From the NCBI RefSeq assembly GCF_000466685.1, contig NZ_ANNG01000038.1, positions 1-64,000 of the forward strand: DNA of 64,000 nucleotides, in the 5' to 3' direction. Positions 6,989 through 15,379 of this stretch are shown in pieces. A program made the translations under genes and the position numbers. Within the stretch, counting starts at the first letter, position 1; each line of letters starts with the position of its first letter. The stretch comes from Campylobacter concisus UNSWCS. GTDB taxonomy: Bacteria > Campylobacterota > Campylobacteria > Campylobacterales > Campylobacteraceae. The notes below the pieces were generated by a model that did not search any database, was not told the origin of the DNA, and worked only from the letters and a program-made list of their open reading frames with translations.

Positions 6989-7323
6989 GTAATTTTATTA
7001 TATCTACTGGATTTTTGATAACTGCTATTCAAATTTTTGCTAGCAAGAAAATAGCAAGAGCATATGATAGTACCGACTACTCTTTGATGGGAGATTTCTA
7101 CTTGCTTTCTGGTGTGGCGGCATTAGTTGGCGCCATATTATTTTTTTGGCTTGGATATAGGTCTATTAAATTTAAAAATATCAAGAAAGAATTTGAAGAC
7201 AAATGGTGTAATAGCTGTGGCAAAGCTATTAAAGTCGGCAAAGATGTCTTTTGGTGCCCAGATTGTGGTAAGTCACTAACTAAATTTAACGACAAGCACG
7301 GTAAAAAAGCATCTAAAATATAG
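6985..7323 (+). CDS. Two-TM zinc-ribbon membrane protein, candidate orphan immunity protein (family A, copy 4)
   Basis: 112 residues: TM1 about 4-20, the loop DYSLMGDFYLL, TM2 about 42-58, then a zinc ribbon with Cys75/Cys78 and Cys91/Cys94 and a basic tail. The loop matches DFSSLGDTYVI of the 1521 protein in position, and FASKKIAR matches FANKKFER. It is the clearest intact paralogue of copy 1. AAAGGT lies upstream and ATG is in an ATGA overlap. Likely an orphan immunity protein for a membrane-acting toxin; inferred. Confidence 0.55.
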   Translation: MSNFIISTGFLITAIQIFASKKIARAYDSTDYSLMGDFYLLSGVAALVGAILFFWLGYRSIKFKNIKKEFEDKWCNSCGKAIKVGKDVFWCPDCGKSLTKFNDKHGKKASKI

Positions 7324-7398
7324 GCTCTTTCATTGGCTATGTAAATTCCATATAAATTCATTTAAAATTTAGGCGATATTGCCAAAATAGGGAGTGGA

Positions 7399-7761
7399 AT
7401 GGAAAAAGGTGAAAGAGTAGCTGTGGGTTGTATATCGTTTGTAGAGCTCGTTTTATGTATGGTCTATGGGAAGTACTATATTAGGGGCTGGAGTGAAGCC
7501 GATCTTCTTTCGGTCTCCTTTTTTGTTTGCACTTTTATCTATTGTGTTGCGCCATTTTTTGTCAAGAATAGCAAAGCAAGTGGATTAATTAAATTTGACC
7601 TTCTGTCGTTCATTGCATTGCTCTTGATATATCTACTAGGCTTTAGGCTTATCTTGAATATTTTTGATGACTCTTATATGAAATATATAGCTATTTTTAT
7701 ATTTACTATTTTGGCTGCAAGAATAATACTAAATTTGTTTGCAAAATATAAAAATAGTTAG
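7399..7761 (+). CDS. YGKYYxRGW-family four-TM membrane protein (family B, copy 2)
   Basis: 120 residues: hydrophobic segments at about 9-26, 38-58, 68-86 and 94-112. The motif LCMVYGKYYIRGW (about 19-31) matches LCIFYGKYYFRGW of the shorter protein at 2739. GGGAG lies 5-9 bp before the ATG. A worn frame ending REWNGKR-stop overlaps the start by 14 bp. No known family. Candidate immunity protein; this copy appears complete while the 2739 copy is truncated. Confidence 0.45.
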   Translation: MEKGERVAVGCISFVELVLCMVYGKYYIRGWSEADLLSVSFFVCTFIYCVAPFFVKNSKASGLIKFDLLSFIALLLIYLLGFRLILNIFDDSYMKYIAIFIFTILAARIILNLFAKYKNS

Positions 7762-7792
7762 CTTTTGTATTAGTGAAGATTTAATTTTTATA

Positions 7793-8197
7793 ATGTTTTA
7801 TATATTTAAACGCATAGGCTGGTCTTTTATAGGATTTATGTGCTTGTTTGATTGCATATCTATGCTAATACATAAAAATGTAAAAGTAGGCGAAAAATTT
7901 TTTAAATTTGACGATGCTGGCAATTTATATCTTTTGCCAGCTTTTAGTTTTTTATTTTTGGGTATATATAGCTTTTGGATGGCTTTTAGAAAAGAGCCGC
8001 CAATCGTGCAAAGGCTAGAGGGCATGTGGTGCCCTGACTGCATGAAATTTTATCATATAGGCGAAACTACATGTAAAGGGTGCGGACAAGAGCTACTAAA
8101 ATGCTATAACACACACTATGAAACAAGGCCAAAACCAAAGACCGAGCTGCTGCTTAGATCAAAGCCTAGAAATAAAAAGCGAAAGTTAAAGAGATAA
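7793..8197 (+). CDS. Two-TM zinc-ribbon membrane protein, candidate orphan immunity protein (family A, copy 5)
   Basis: 134 residues starting MFYIFKRIGWSFIGF, which lines up with MFYKFCYVFIGF of the 1521 protein; this is why ATG 7793 is preferred over the TTG at 7739 that would overlap the previous gene. TM segments at about 8-26 and 46-65, zinc ribbon Cys80/Cys83 and Cys94/Cys97, and a long basic C-terminus (many K and R, comparable with copy 1). It is the last gene of the array. The ribosome site is weak. Confidence 0.55.
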   Translation: MFYIFKRIGWSFIGFMCLFDCISMLIHKNVKVGEKFFKFDDAGNLYLLPAFSFLFLGIYSFWMAFRKEPPIVQRLEGMWCPDCMKFYHIGETTCKGCGQELLKCYNTHYETRPKPKTELLLRSKPRNKKRKLKR

Positions 8198-8269
8198 ATT
8201 TATAAATTTTGTAATGCAAAAAGGGAGCAAGGCAAAAATAATTCAAAGGTAAAGTCATTTTGATTTTTG

Positions 8270-8770
8270 TTATTCTAGCGCTCTAGCTATCACCGACCAC
8301 TCTTTTGCAAGCTTTTCAAGGCTAAATTTAGCATTTGCAGGGCTGGTTGATGGTAGTTTTATCACTTCATTTTTTGTCGCTTTTATGATCTCACCTTCTA
8401 AATATTTTTTACAAATTTCGTAAGCCTTGCCGCCGTTTGCATAAACTTGCCTAATCTTTGCCTCTTCAAATATCGGCTTTAAATTTGCAGGCACGATCTT
8501 GCTCATCTTGGCGTCGCTTGAGCCCTCTATCTCGCATGATATCGCTGCGTCATATATCGCGATGTGATGAGAGAGTAGAAATTTTATCTTTTCATCAATG
8601 CTTTCTGGCACATCAGCATTTAAAATCCCAGCCAACACCCGCCAAAAGCGGTTTTGTGGATTTGTATAATAAAAGCCAAATTTACGAGAGATGACAGAGG
8701 GAAATGAGCCTAGGATTAAAATTTTAGAGTTTTTGTCAAAGATTGGCTTAAAAGGGTGCGTATGGCTCAT
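8270..8770 (-). CDS. Uracil/hypoxanthine-DNA glycosylase family protein (deoxyinosine glycosylase)
   Basis: 166 residues. LGSFPSVISRKFGFYYTNPQ near residues 20-40 followed by NRFWRVL, and LPSTSPANA near residue 142, are hallmarks of the small uracil-DNA-glycosylase superfamily branch annotated as DNA-deoxyinosine glycosylase. It would remove deaminated bases (hypoxanthine or uracil) from DNA in the cytoplasm, starting base-excision repair. It lies alone on the minus strand at the boundary between the accessory array and the core genes. Exact substrate not determinable from sequence. Confidence 0.75.
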   Translation of the reverse strand: MSHTHPFKPIFDKNSKILILGSFPSVISRKFGFYYTNPQNRFWRVLAGILNADVPESIDEKIKFLLSHHIAIYDAAISCEIEGSSDAKMSKIVPANLKPIFEEAKIRQVYANGGKAYEICKKYLEGEIIKATKNEVIKLPSTSPANAKFSLEKLAKEWSVIARALE

Positions 8771-8850
8771 TTTTCACCTTTTAAATTTATGAATAATTTT
8801 AGATAATGATATATAAAATTTGCTTTAGAAGTTAAATTTAAGGAGCTACA

Positions 8851-9297
8851 GTGCCTTGGCGCAAGATGAGGTTTTTCGATAAGAGCTGGATAAATGGCGA
8901 TCTGGACGATGATGAGTTTGAAAAGAGGAAAGAGGATTATGGCTCGTATATAAGGTCTTTTTATGGCGAGCTAAAGACACTGGAGAGAATTTTTGTAGAT
9001 ATAAATTTTAGTGATGCAAAGATAGTATCTTTTGCCTTTATGAAAAGCGGCACTAGGATTAAATTTTATATCGGAGACTTGCAAAATGGCTACTTTGAGC
9101 TAAGTGTCCTTTTTAAAAATTTTCATATAGACGATAGAGCCCTTGGCGAGATCATAGCCAGTGAAGTGGCTTTTGCGGAGAATAAATTTTATTTTTCATA
9201 TATGATGGGCGATCTTAATGAGCGTCATTTTGCCTTTGACGAGATAGGCGGTATTAAATTTAAAAAAATTTCAAGCAAGATGTATTCTAGCTGTTAG
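8851..9297 (+). CDS. Conserved protein of unknown function
   Basis: 148 residues. GTG start with AAGGAG 5 bp upstream; ATG at 8866 is the alternative. The N-terminus MRFFDKSWINGDLDDDEFEK and the later YIGDLQNGYFELSVLF look like a family of small proteins of unknown function (I think of DUF4085 but am not sure). No TM or signal. It stands alone and ends at a hairpin shared with the convergent oxidoreductase gene. It could be a further orphan immunity protein separated from the array by the glycosylase gene, but there is no direct evidence. Confidence 0.45.
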   Translation: MPWRKMRFFDKSWINGDLDDDEFEKRKEDYGSYIRSFYGELKTLERIFVDINFSDAKIVSFAFMKSGTRIKFYIGDLQNGYFELSVLFKNFHIDDRALGEIIASEVAFAENKFYFSYMMGDLNERHFAFDEIGGIKFKKISSKMYSSC

Positions 9298-9299
9298 AG

Positions 9300-9331
9300 T
9301 AAATTTTAGGTGCAAAAGCACCTAAAATTTA
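9300..9331. terminator. Bidirectional terminator between the 8851 gene and the pyruvate oxidoreductase gene
   Basis: Perfect 14-bp stem TAAATTTTAGGTGC / GCACCTAAAATTTA with an AAAA loop, placed between two convergent genes and running into the last codon of the oxidoreductase gene. A/T-rich stem ends can serve as the T-run in both directions. Confidence 0.7.
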
Positions 9332-12300
9332 GTTGATCTCGTCGCTAAAGTCTGCTAGGCTAAGGCGTTTTAGCTGGCGGTAGCGTCTTTGAGCGTCAGC
9401 TTTGTTTTTAGCTAGTAGCTCGTCTGCGTGCTCAGGGTTGGTCTTCTTAAGCGAGTTGTAGCGAACCTCGTTTAGCAAAAACTCTTCATAAAGCGACCAG
9501 TCTGGCTCTTTTGAGGTGATTTTGAGCGGATTTTGTCCCTCTTTTAAAAGGCGCGGATCATATAGATATGTCGGCCAGTATCCGCACTTGGTCGCGAGCT
9601 CGCCTTGGCCGCCTGACTGCGACAAGCCGCCTTTGATGCCGTGAGCGATGCATGGAGAGTAGGCGATGATGAGGCTTGGGCCGTCATACGCTTCAGCTGC
9701 TGCGATCGCTTTTATCACGTTTGCTTGGCTCGCGTTTGAGTTGATCTGCGCTACAAAAATATTGCCGTAAGTCATCGCGATGTAGCCAAGGTCCTTTTTC
9801 TGGGCTGGTTTGCCGCTAGCCGTAAATTGCGCTATCGAGCCTGCGCGGCTTGATTTTGAGCTTTGGCCGCCAGTGTTTGAATAAACTTCGGTGTCAAGCA
9901 CTAGCACATTTACGTTTTCGCCGCTTGCAAGCACGTGGTCAAGTCCGCCAAAGCCAATGTCATACGCCCAGCCGTCGCCGCCGATGATCCATTGCGACTT
10001 CTTGACTAGGAATTTCTTAAGCTCTAAAATTTCTTTCACGCCTGGCACGCTTAAATTTTGCTCTAAAATAGGCAATAAATTTTTCGTGATCTCTTGCGTT
10101 TTAATGCCATCATTTTTGAAATTTATCCAGTCGTTGTAAAGAGCTGAAAGTGCGTTTGGCACGCTATCTATGTTGTTTCTCATTATATCTTCGATGCGGT
10201 GGCGCATAGTCTCCATCGCTACGTTCATACCCATGCCAAACTCAGCATTATCTTCAAATAGCGAATTTGCCCACGCAACGCCCTTGCCTTCGTCATTTGT
10301 GGTGTATGGAGTAGATGGAGCTGAGCCGCCATATATCGAGCTACAACCAGTTGCGTTTGCAACGATCATGCGCTCGCCAAAGAGCCTTGTTATAAGCGTG
10401 ATATACGGAGTTTCGCCACATCCCGGACAAGCGCCGTGGAATTCAAAGAGCGGCTTAGCAAAGCCAACGCCCTTAACGCTCTCTTTGTTCATGAGATCGT
10501 CTTTGTAAGCGACCTTTTTAAATAGATAATCAGCATTTTCTTGCTCGTTTTTGCCTAGCTCTTCTTCAAGCGGCACCATGACGAGCGATTTTTCTTTGCT
10601 TGGGCAGTTTTGCGCGCACAGCTCGCAGCCGGTGCAGTCTAGCGGGCTTACTTGGATTTTATATTTTAGCCCTTTAAGCTCTTTGCCTTTTGCCTCTAGG
10701 TTGTGCTCTTTTACGCCTTGTGGTGCTGCGCTAAGCTCGTTTTCGTCTATCAAAAATGGCCTGATTACAGCGTGTGGGCAGACAAATGCACACTGGTTGC
10801 ACTGGATGCAGTTTTGCTCGATCCATTTTGGCACCATTACGCCAACGCCGCGCTTCTCGTAAGCTGTCGTGCCAGCTTCGAAGTGTCCGTCTTCGTAGCC
10901 TATGAAGGCAGAGACTGGTAGGCTATCGCCTCTGGCCGCATTTATCGGTTTTACGACGTTTTCGATGAAGCTGTTGCCGATATATTTTTCATCTTTTTGT
11001 TCATCATCTGCTAAATTTGCCCACGCAGGATCAACCGGCACTTTTATGAGCCCATTTGCGCCAACGTCGATAGCGTTGTAGTTCATCTGCACGATCGCCT
11101 CGCCTTTTTTAGCGTAGGCTTTGTGAGCGTACTCTTTCATATATTTTTGCGCATCTTCAAATGGTATGATGTCTGCAAGCTTGAAAAATGCCGACTGCAT
11201 TATGGTATTTGTGCGGTTTTTAAGGCCGATATCGTGTGCTAGCTTTGTTGCGTTTATGATGTAGAAATTTATATTTTTGCTAGCTAAAATTTTCTTAACT
11301 TTATTTGGCAGCTTCGCTATGGTCTGCTCTGCGTCCCATATAGAATTTAATAAAAATGTGCCGTTTTCTCTGATGCCGTCAATCACGTCGTAAATTTCAA
11401 GATATGCTGCGACTGAGCAGGCTACAAAGTGCGGGTTTGAGACGAGATAGGTCGAGCGGATCGGCTTTTTGCCAAAGCGAAGGTGCGAGCGTGTGTAACC
11501 GCCTGATTTTTTACTATCGTAGGCAAAATATGCCTGTGCGTAAAGATCGGTCTTATCGCCGATGATCTTTATCGAGTTTTTGTTTGCGCCCACGGTGCCA
11601 TCAGCGCCAAGGCCGTAAAATAAGCACTCTTTAACGCTCTCGTCGCTTAGTGAAATTTTCTCTCCAGTCGGTAGTGACGTAAAAGTTACGTCATCAACGA
11701 TACCCACTGTAAAGCCATCTTTTGGCTCGTTTTGGTTTAAATTTTCAAATACAGCTAGCATCTGCGCAGGATCGACGTCCTTTGAGCTTAGGCCGTATCT
11801 GCCGCCAACTATGATCGGGGCGTCCTTTTGGCTATAAAATGCAGCTTTTATATCAAGATATAGTGGCTCGCCAAGGCTGCCAGGCTCTTTTGTACGGTCA
11901 AGAACGGCTATTTTTTTCACGCTCTTTGGCATCACGTCAAAAAGATACTTCGTGCTAAATGGGCGGTATAAATGCACCTTGATGATGCCCACCTTTTCGC
12001 CTTTTGCGTTTAGATAGTCCACGACCTCTTCAAGAGTTTGCGTCACTGAGCCCATGGCTACGATAACGCGCGTCGCTTCTGGGTCGCCGTAGTAGTTAAA
12101 CGGCTTGTAGTCACGGCCAGTGATCTTTGAAATTTCAGCTAGGTAGTTTGCCACGATATCTGGCACTGCATCATAAAAACGGTTGCTTAGCTCTCTTGTT
12201 TGAAAGTAGATATCATCATTTTGCGCTGTGCCACGAGTTTTTGGGCTCTCTGGATTTAGTGCATTGTCTCTAAATTTCTGTAGCGCCTCTCTATCAAGAA

Positions 12301-12880
12301 GTCTATCAAAGTGCGCGTAGTCAAGCACCTCGACCTTTTGAATTTCATGGCTCGTTCTAAAGCCGTCAAAGAAGTGTAAAAACGGCACTCTGCCTTTTAT
12401 CGCCGCTAAATGCGCAACTCCTGCTATATCCATCACCTCTTGCACTGAGCCGCTTGCTAGCATAGCAAAGCCGGTTTGGCGACAGGCATAGATGTCTTGG
12501 TGGTCACCAAATATTGAAAGTGCCTGCGCTGCTAGAGAGCGAGCTGAGACGTGAATGACGCCAGGGAGGAGCTGGCCTGCTATTTTATACATATTTGGAA
12601 TTTTTAAAAGTAGGCCTTGAGAAGCTGTGTAGGTCGTAGTTAGCGCGCCGACTTGTAGTGAGCCATGCACCGTGCCAGCTGCGCCGCCTTCGCTTTGCAT
12701 TTCGACCACTTTTACTGGCATACCAAATAAATTTTTCTTGCCCTGCGCTGCCCAAAGGTCAGTGTAGTCAGCCATAGGCGAGCTAGGAGTGATAGGGTAA
12801 ATTCCAGCTACTTCGGTAAATGCGTATGACGCGTAAGCTGCGGCCTCGTTTCCGTCCATAGTTTTCATTATTTTTGACAT
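9329..12880 (-). CDS. nifJ: Pyruvate:ferredoxin (flavodoxin) oxidoreductase, single-chain
   Basis: 1183 residues, the usual length of the homodimeric enzyme. It converts pyruvate and CoA to acetyl-CoA and CO2 and passes electrons to flavodoxin or ferredoxin. The N-terminus (EVAGIYPITPSSPMADYTDL) binds the pyruvate/TPP half. Two 4Fe-4S motifs lie near residues 693 (CIQCNQCAFVCPHA) and 750 (CTGCELCAQNCPS), and a C-terminal TPP-binding domain starts near 815 (GACPGCGETPY). A candidate -10 is upstream. The fldA gene in this window is the likely electron partner. Also called por in related species. Confidence 0.95.
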   Translation of the reverse strand: MSKIMKTMDGNEAAAYASYAFTEVAGIYPITPSSPMADYTDLWAAQGKKNLFGMPVKVVEMQSEGGAAGTVHGSLQVGALTTTYTASQGLLLKIPNMYKIAGQLLPGVIHVSARSLAAQALSIFGDHQDIYACRQTGFAMLASGSVQEVMDIAGVAHLAAIKGRVPFLHFFDGFRTSHEIQKVEVLDYAHFDRLLDREALQKFRDNALNPESPKTRGTAQNDDIYFQTRELSNRFYDAVPDIVANYLAEISKITGRDYKPFNYYGDPEATRVIVAMGSVTQTLEEVVDYLNAKGEKVGIIKVHLYRPFSTKYLFDVMPKSVKKIAVLDRTKEPGSLGEPLYLDIKAAFYSQKDAPIIVGGRYGLSSKDVDPAQMLAVFENLNQNEPKDGFTVGIVDDVTFTSLPTGEKISLSDESVKECLFYGLGADGTVGANKNSIKIIGDKTDLYAQAYFAYDSKKSGGYTRSHLRFGKKPIRSTYLVSNPHFVACSVAAYLEIYDVIDGIRENGTFLLNSIWDAEQTIAKLPNKVKKILASKNINFYIINATKLAHDIGLKNRTNTIMQSAFFKLADIIPFEDAQKYMKEYAHKAYAKKGEAIVQMNYNAIDVGANGLIKVPVDPAWANLADDEQKDEKYIGNSFIENVVKPINAARGDSLPVSAFIGYEDGHFEAGTTAYEKRGVGVMVPKWIEQNCIQCNQCAFVCPHAVIRPFLIDENELSAAPQGVKEHNLEAKGKELKGLKYKIQVSPLDCTGCELCAQNCPSKEKSLVMVPLEEELGKNEQENADYLFKKVAYKDDLMNKESVKGVGFAKPLFEFHGACPGCGETPYITLITRLFGERMIVANATGCSSIYGGSAPSTPYTTNDEGKGVAWANSLFEDNAEFGMGMNVAMETMRHRIEDIMRNNIDSVPNALSALYNDWINFKNDGIKTQEITKNLLPILEQNLSVPGVKEILELKKFLVKKSQWIIGGDGWAYDIGFGGLDHVLASGENVNVLVLDTEVYSNTGGQSSKSSRAGSIAQFTASGKPAQKKDLGYIAMTYGNIFVAQINSNASQANVIKAIAAAEAYDGPSLIIAYSPCIAHGIKGGLSQSGGQGELATKCGYWPTYLYDPRLLKEGQNPLKITSKEPDWSLYEEFLLNEVRYNSLKKTNPEHADELLAKNKADAQRRYRQLKRLSLADFSDEIN

Positions 12881-12914
12881 ATTTCCGCCTTAAAATTATC
12901 TTAAAAATGGCTTT

Positions 12915-12920
12915 ATTATA
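12915..12920 (-). promoter_or_regulatory. Candidate -10 box for the pyruvate oxidoreductase gene
   Basis: TATAAT on the minus strand, about 35 bp before the ATG, in the 156-bp AT-rich region between this gene and the divergent MFS gene. Campylobacter promoters depend mainly on the -10, so no -35 is expected. Confidence 0.35.
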
Positions 12921-13036
12921 AGGAAATAATCCAAAATTTGTCATTAATCTCTATCATTAAAAAATTAAAATTTATAAATAACTAAGATGTAAGTCAAATT
13001 TTAATATTGTAGAGGCAAAGTAAAAAGGATGAAATT

Positions 13037-14203
13037 TTGATAAATATTCATAAAATAGCCTATCTAAGGGTTATCGCGTTAGCTTTTGCAGCTTTTATAT
13101 TTAATACAACTGAGTTCGTGCCAGTGCCTCTTTTAAGCGACATGGCGAAGGATTTTGGCATGAGTACGGCTGATACTGGGCTAATCATCACGATATATGC
13201 TTGGAGCGTGACGATACTCTCGCTACCATTTATGCTTTTAACTGCAAATTTAGAGCGAAGGTCGCTGCTTTTAAAGGTTTTTATCATCTTTGTCGCTTCT
13301 CACGCACTTTGTGCAGTCGCTTGGAATTTCACGGTTTTAGTCATAGCTCGCGTGCTAATAGCCATCTCACATGCCATATTTTGGTCTATCACCGCCTCGC
13401 TTGCCGTCAGGGTGGCACCTATCAATAAAAGCTCGCAAGCTCTGGGACTTTTAGCACTTGGCACATCGATGGCGATGATACTTGGCTTGCCACTTGGTAG
13501 AATTTTAGGCGATAGCTTGGGCTGGCGTGTCACATTTGGGCTGATCGGGCTTTTTGCTGTGGGCGTTGGGGCTTGGCTATATAAAATTTTGCCACTTTTG
13601 CCTAGCAAAAACTCAGGCTCGCTAAAGAGTTTGCCAGAGCTTGCAAGAAATGGCTTTTTGATGGTGATATTTTTGCTAACCGCTATCGTTATCAGCGCGC
13701 ATTTTAGCACCTATAGCTACATCGAGCCGTTTACTAAAGATATTAGTGGCTTTGATGGTAAATTTATCACCATATTTTTGCTTTTGTTCGGTGTCGCTGG
13801 TATCGTAGCAAGCGCGCTTTTCTCTAAATTTTATAAGCTCATACCAAATGCTTTTACAGCTATCTCAATAGCGATCATTTTAGCCTGCTTGATTGCGCTA
13901 AATTTGATCGCTACAAACGAGAGCTTGATGCTTGTGCTTGCCTTTATCTGGGGGCTTGGCATAGCTGGGATAAATATGAGCTTTCAGATAAAGGTGCTAA
14001 GCTTAGCCTCAAATGCCACGGACGCTGCGATGGCGATATACTCGGCTATTTACAATATCGGCATAGGAGCTGGCGCTCTCATAGGACATCAGACGATAGT
14101 CCGCCTTGGCGAGCAAAATATCGGCAACGTTGGCAGCCTTTTTGCAGTGGCTGGGCTTGTTATCTTTCTTGTTGCAGCGGTTAAATTTAAAAAGGCTAAT
14201 TAA
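13037..14203 (+). CDS. MFS efflux transporter (SotB/AraJ-like, drug or sugar exporter)
   Basis: 388 residues with about 12 TM segments. The N-terminus FNTTEFVPVPLLSDMAKDFG and the following TGLIITIYAWSV are typical of the DHA1/SotB-AraJ branch of the major facilitator superfamily, inner-membrane proton antiporters that export sugars or drugs. TTG start with AAAGGA about 8 bp upstream; a nearby ATG at 13029 is out of frame. Transcribed alone, divergent from the pyruvate oxidoreductase gene, with a strong terminator over its stop codon. Substrate unknown. Confidence 0.8.
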   Translation: MINIHKIAYLRVIALAFAAFIFNTTEFVPVPLLSDMAKDFGMSTADTGLIITIYAWSVTILSLPFMLLTANLERRSLLLKVFIIFVASHALCAVAWNFTVLVIARVLIAISHAIFWSITASLAVRVAPINKSSQALGLLALGTSMAMILGLPLGRILGDSLGWRVTFGLIGLFAVGVGAWLYKILPLLPSKNSGSLKSLPELARNGFLMVIFLLTAIVISAHFSTYSYIEPFTKDISGFDGKFITIFLLLFGVAGIVASALFSKFYKLIPNAFTAISIAIILACLIALNLIATNESLMLVLAFIWGLGIAGINMSFQIKVLSLASNATDAAMAIYSAIYNIGIGAGALIGHQTIVRLGEQNIGNVGSLFAVAGLVIFLVAAVKFKKAN

Positions 14204-14219
14204 ATTTAGCCTTTTTAAA
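14186..14219 (+). terminator. Terminator of the MFS gene
   Basis: Perfect 14-bp stem TTTAAAAAGGCTAA / TTAGCCTTTTTAAA with a 6-base loop, the right arm carrying the T-run. The left arm includes the last codons of the gene. Confidence 0.75.
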
Positions 14220-14250
14220 CAACCAAAAACGTTACAAATTTCTACAAATA

Positions 14251-14303
14251 AGTGATAATAAATATCATAACTAAGAATAATTTTAGCTAAGCTTTTTTAT
14301 AAT
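14251..14303 (+). promoter_or_regulatory. Promoter with a possible Fur site for the flavodoxin operon
   Basis: TGATAATAAATATCATAACT (from 14253) is a GATAAT/ATCATA-type near-palindrome resembling a Fur box, and TATAAT at 14298-14303 is a good -10, about 37 bp before the DUF2325 start. I recall that the matching C. jejuni genes (Cj1384c, Cj1383c, next to fldA) are iron-repressed, which would agree. Binding is not shown. Confidence 0.4.
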
Positions 14304-14339
14304 CGTTATCAGAAAACGAATAAATTTTAGGAGCTTGTT

Positions 14340-14651
14340 ATGTCAGTTTTAGTTATCGGAGCAGATGAGATCACGCCTATTAAGGCTGTTTTGCATGATT
14401 TAGGAGCTGAAAAGATAGAGCACTGGGACGCTAGAAACGAAAACCGCGTAAATCGCAAGCCGATCCCACAAGACACCGAGTGCGTGGTGATGCTCACTAG
14501 CTTTTTAAATCACAACACGATGAAGACCATTAAAACTCAAGCAAAAAAGAGAAATATCCCTATCGTTTGTGCTAAAAGAAGCGTTAGTTGCGTATTTTGC
14601 GAGTATTGTAAGGTCTTTGGCCTAGATAAGGAATTTGGATGCAAAGAATAA
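14340..14651 (+). CDS. DUF2325 domain protein
   Basis: 103 residues, the usual length for a stand-alone DUF2325 protein. The N-terminus MSVLVIGADEITPIKAVLHD looks like a small Rossmann-like fold. Cys48, Cys77 and a C-terminal cluster Cys84-x2-Cys87-x2-Cys90 plus Cys101 could bind metal or form disulfides. It is the first gene of an operon with an unknown protein and flavodoxin (4-bp and 11-bp gaps), suggesting a role in iron or redox stress. The biochemical function of the family is unknown. Confidence 0.75.
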   Translation: MSVLVIGADEITPIKAVLHDLGAEKIEHWDARNENRVNRKPIPQDTECVVMLTSFLNHNTMKTIKTQAKKRNIPIVCAKRSVSCVFCEYCKVFGLDKEFGCKE

Positions 14652-14654
14652 TCG

Positions 14655-15368
14655 ATGAAGTTCGGGTTTTTATCAGATATTGGCGAAATAACTCCAAGTA
14701 TTTTTGCAAAGCTTGACAAGCTTTCACGTGCGAAAATTTTCATCGCACTTTATAATGTTGGCGTTGAGGGCGAGCTAAAGATCCCGCTTTCTTACGCTAA
14801 ATTTCTAAATTTCAAAGATATTTTTGAGGCTAGGATAAATTTCTTGCTGCGTGAGAAATTTTTAAATTTCAAACCAGTTGATAGCTTTTGCATGCCTTCA
14901 AACATCATCATAAATGCTTATTTGAAAAATGACTTTAAAGCGTTGAAATTTGTAGCGAAAGAGCCAAAGATGGCAGCTGCAAAGATGATAAAGATGCTTT
15001 ATAAAAGCGGGAAATTTGAGTTTTTCATTGACGCAGGGCAGATGTTTTGCCAGTTTGTTTATGATAAAATACGCCTCCGCCATCAGGACAAAGAGGTTGT
15101 GCTAAATGGCGGTGTCATCTCGGTCAAAAAAGATGGCAAAAATTTACTCAGCGTCATGCCAAGCTTTAAAAGGGTGAGCTTTGATGATATGAGAAATTTA
15201 AACGACGACATCGATGCAGCCGTTTGCGCGCTTGGTCGCGAGTGCGAGATGGTTTATATCGTTTGTCCTAGAAATGAGGAATTTAGGCGGCATGTTGAGG
15301 TTAGGCACTGCTTTGCAAGAGGGTGCATAAAGCTCGTGCCTTATACGATTATTAGTAAAATTTTTTAA
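14655..15368 (+). CDS. Conserved hypothetical protein in the flavodoxin operon
   Basis: 237 residues, soluble, no signal peptide. It starts MKFGFLSDIGEITPSIFAKL and has a basic, Phe-rich first half. The second half contains LRHQDKEVVLNGGVISVKKD and ends in a segment with Cys near CALGRECEMVYIVCPR. No family recognised. It lies 3 bp after the DUF2325 gene and 11 bp before fldA, the same order as I remember in C. jejuni (Cj1384c-Cj1383c-Cj1382c). Probably co-regulated with flavodoxin. Confidence 0.65.
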   Translation: MKFGFLSDIGEITPSIFAKLDKLSRAKIFIALYNVGVEGELKIPLSYAKFLNFKDIFEARINFLLREKFLNFKPVDSFCMPSNIIINAYLKNDFKALKFVAKEPKMAAAKMIKMLYKSGKFEFFIDAGQMFCQFVYDKIRLRHQDKEVVLNGGVISVKKDGKNLLSVMPSFKRVSFDDMRNLNDDIDAAVCALGRECEMVYIVCPRNEEFRRHVEVRHCFARGCIKLVPYTIISKIF

Positions 15369-15379
15369 AAAGGATAAAA

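Noticed and set aside
7739-7792. TTG start for the last zinc-ribbon gene
   Set aside because: It would overlap the previous gene, and the MFYxF N-terminus of copy 1 aligns with ATG 7793.
9891-10921. Several open frames on the + strand inside the pyruvate oxidoreductase gene
   Set aside because: They are antisense shadows of a strongly coding gene, with no ribosome site and no protein-like composition.
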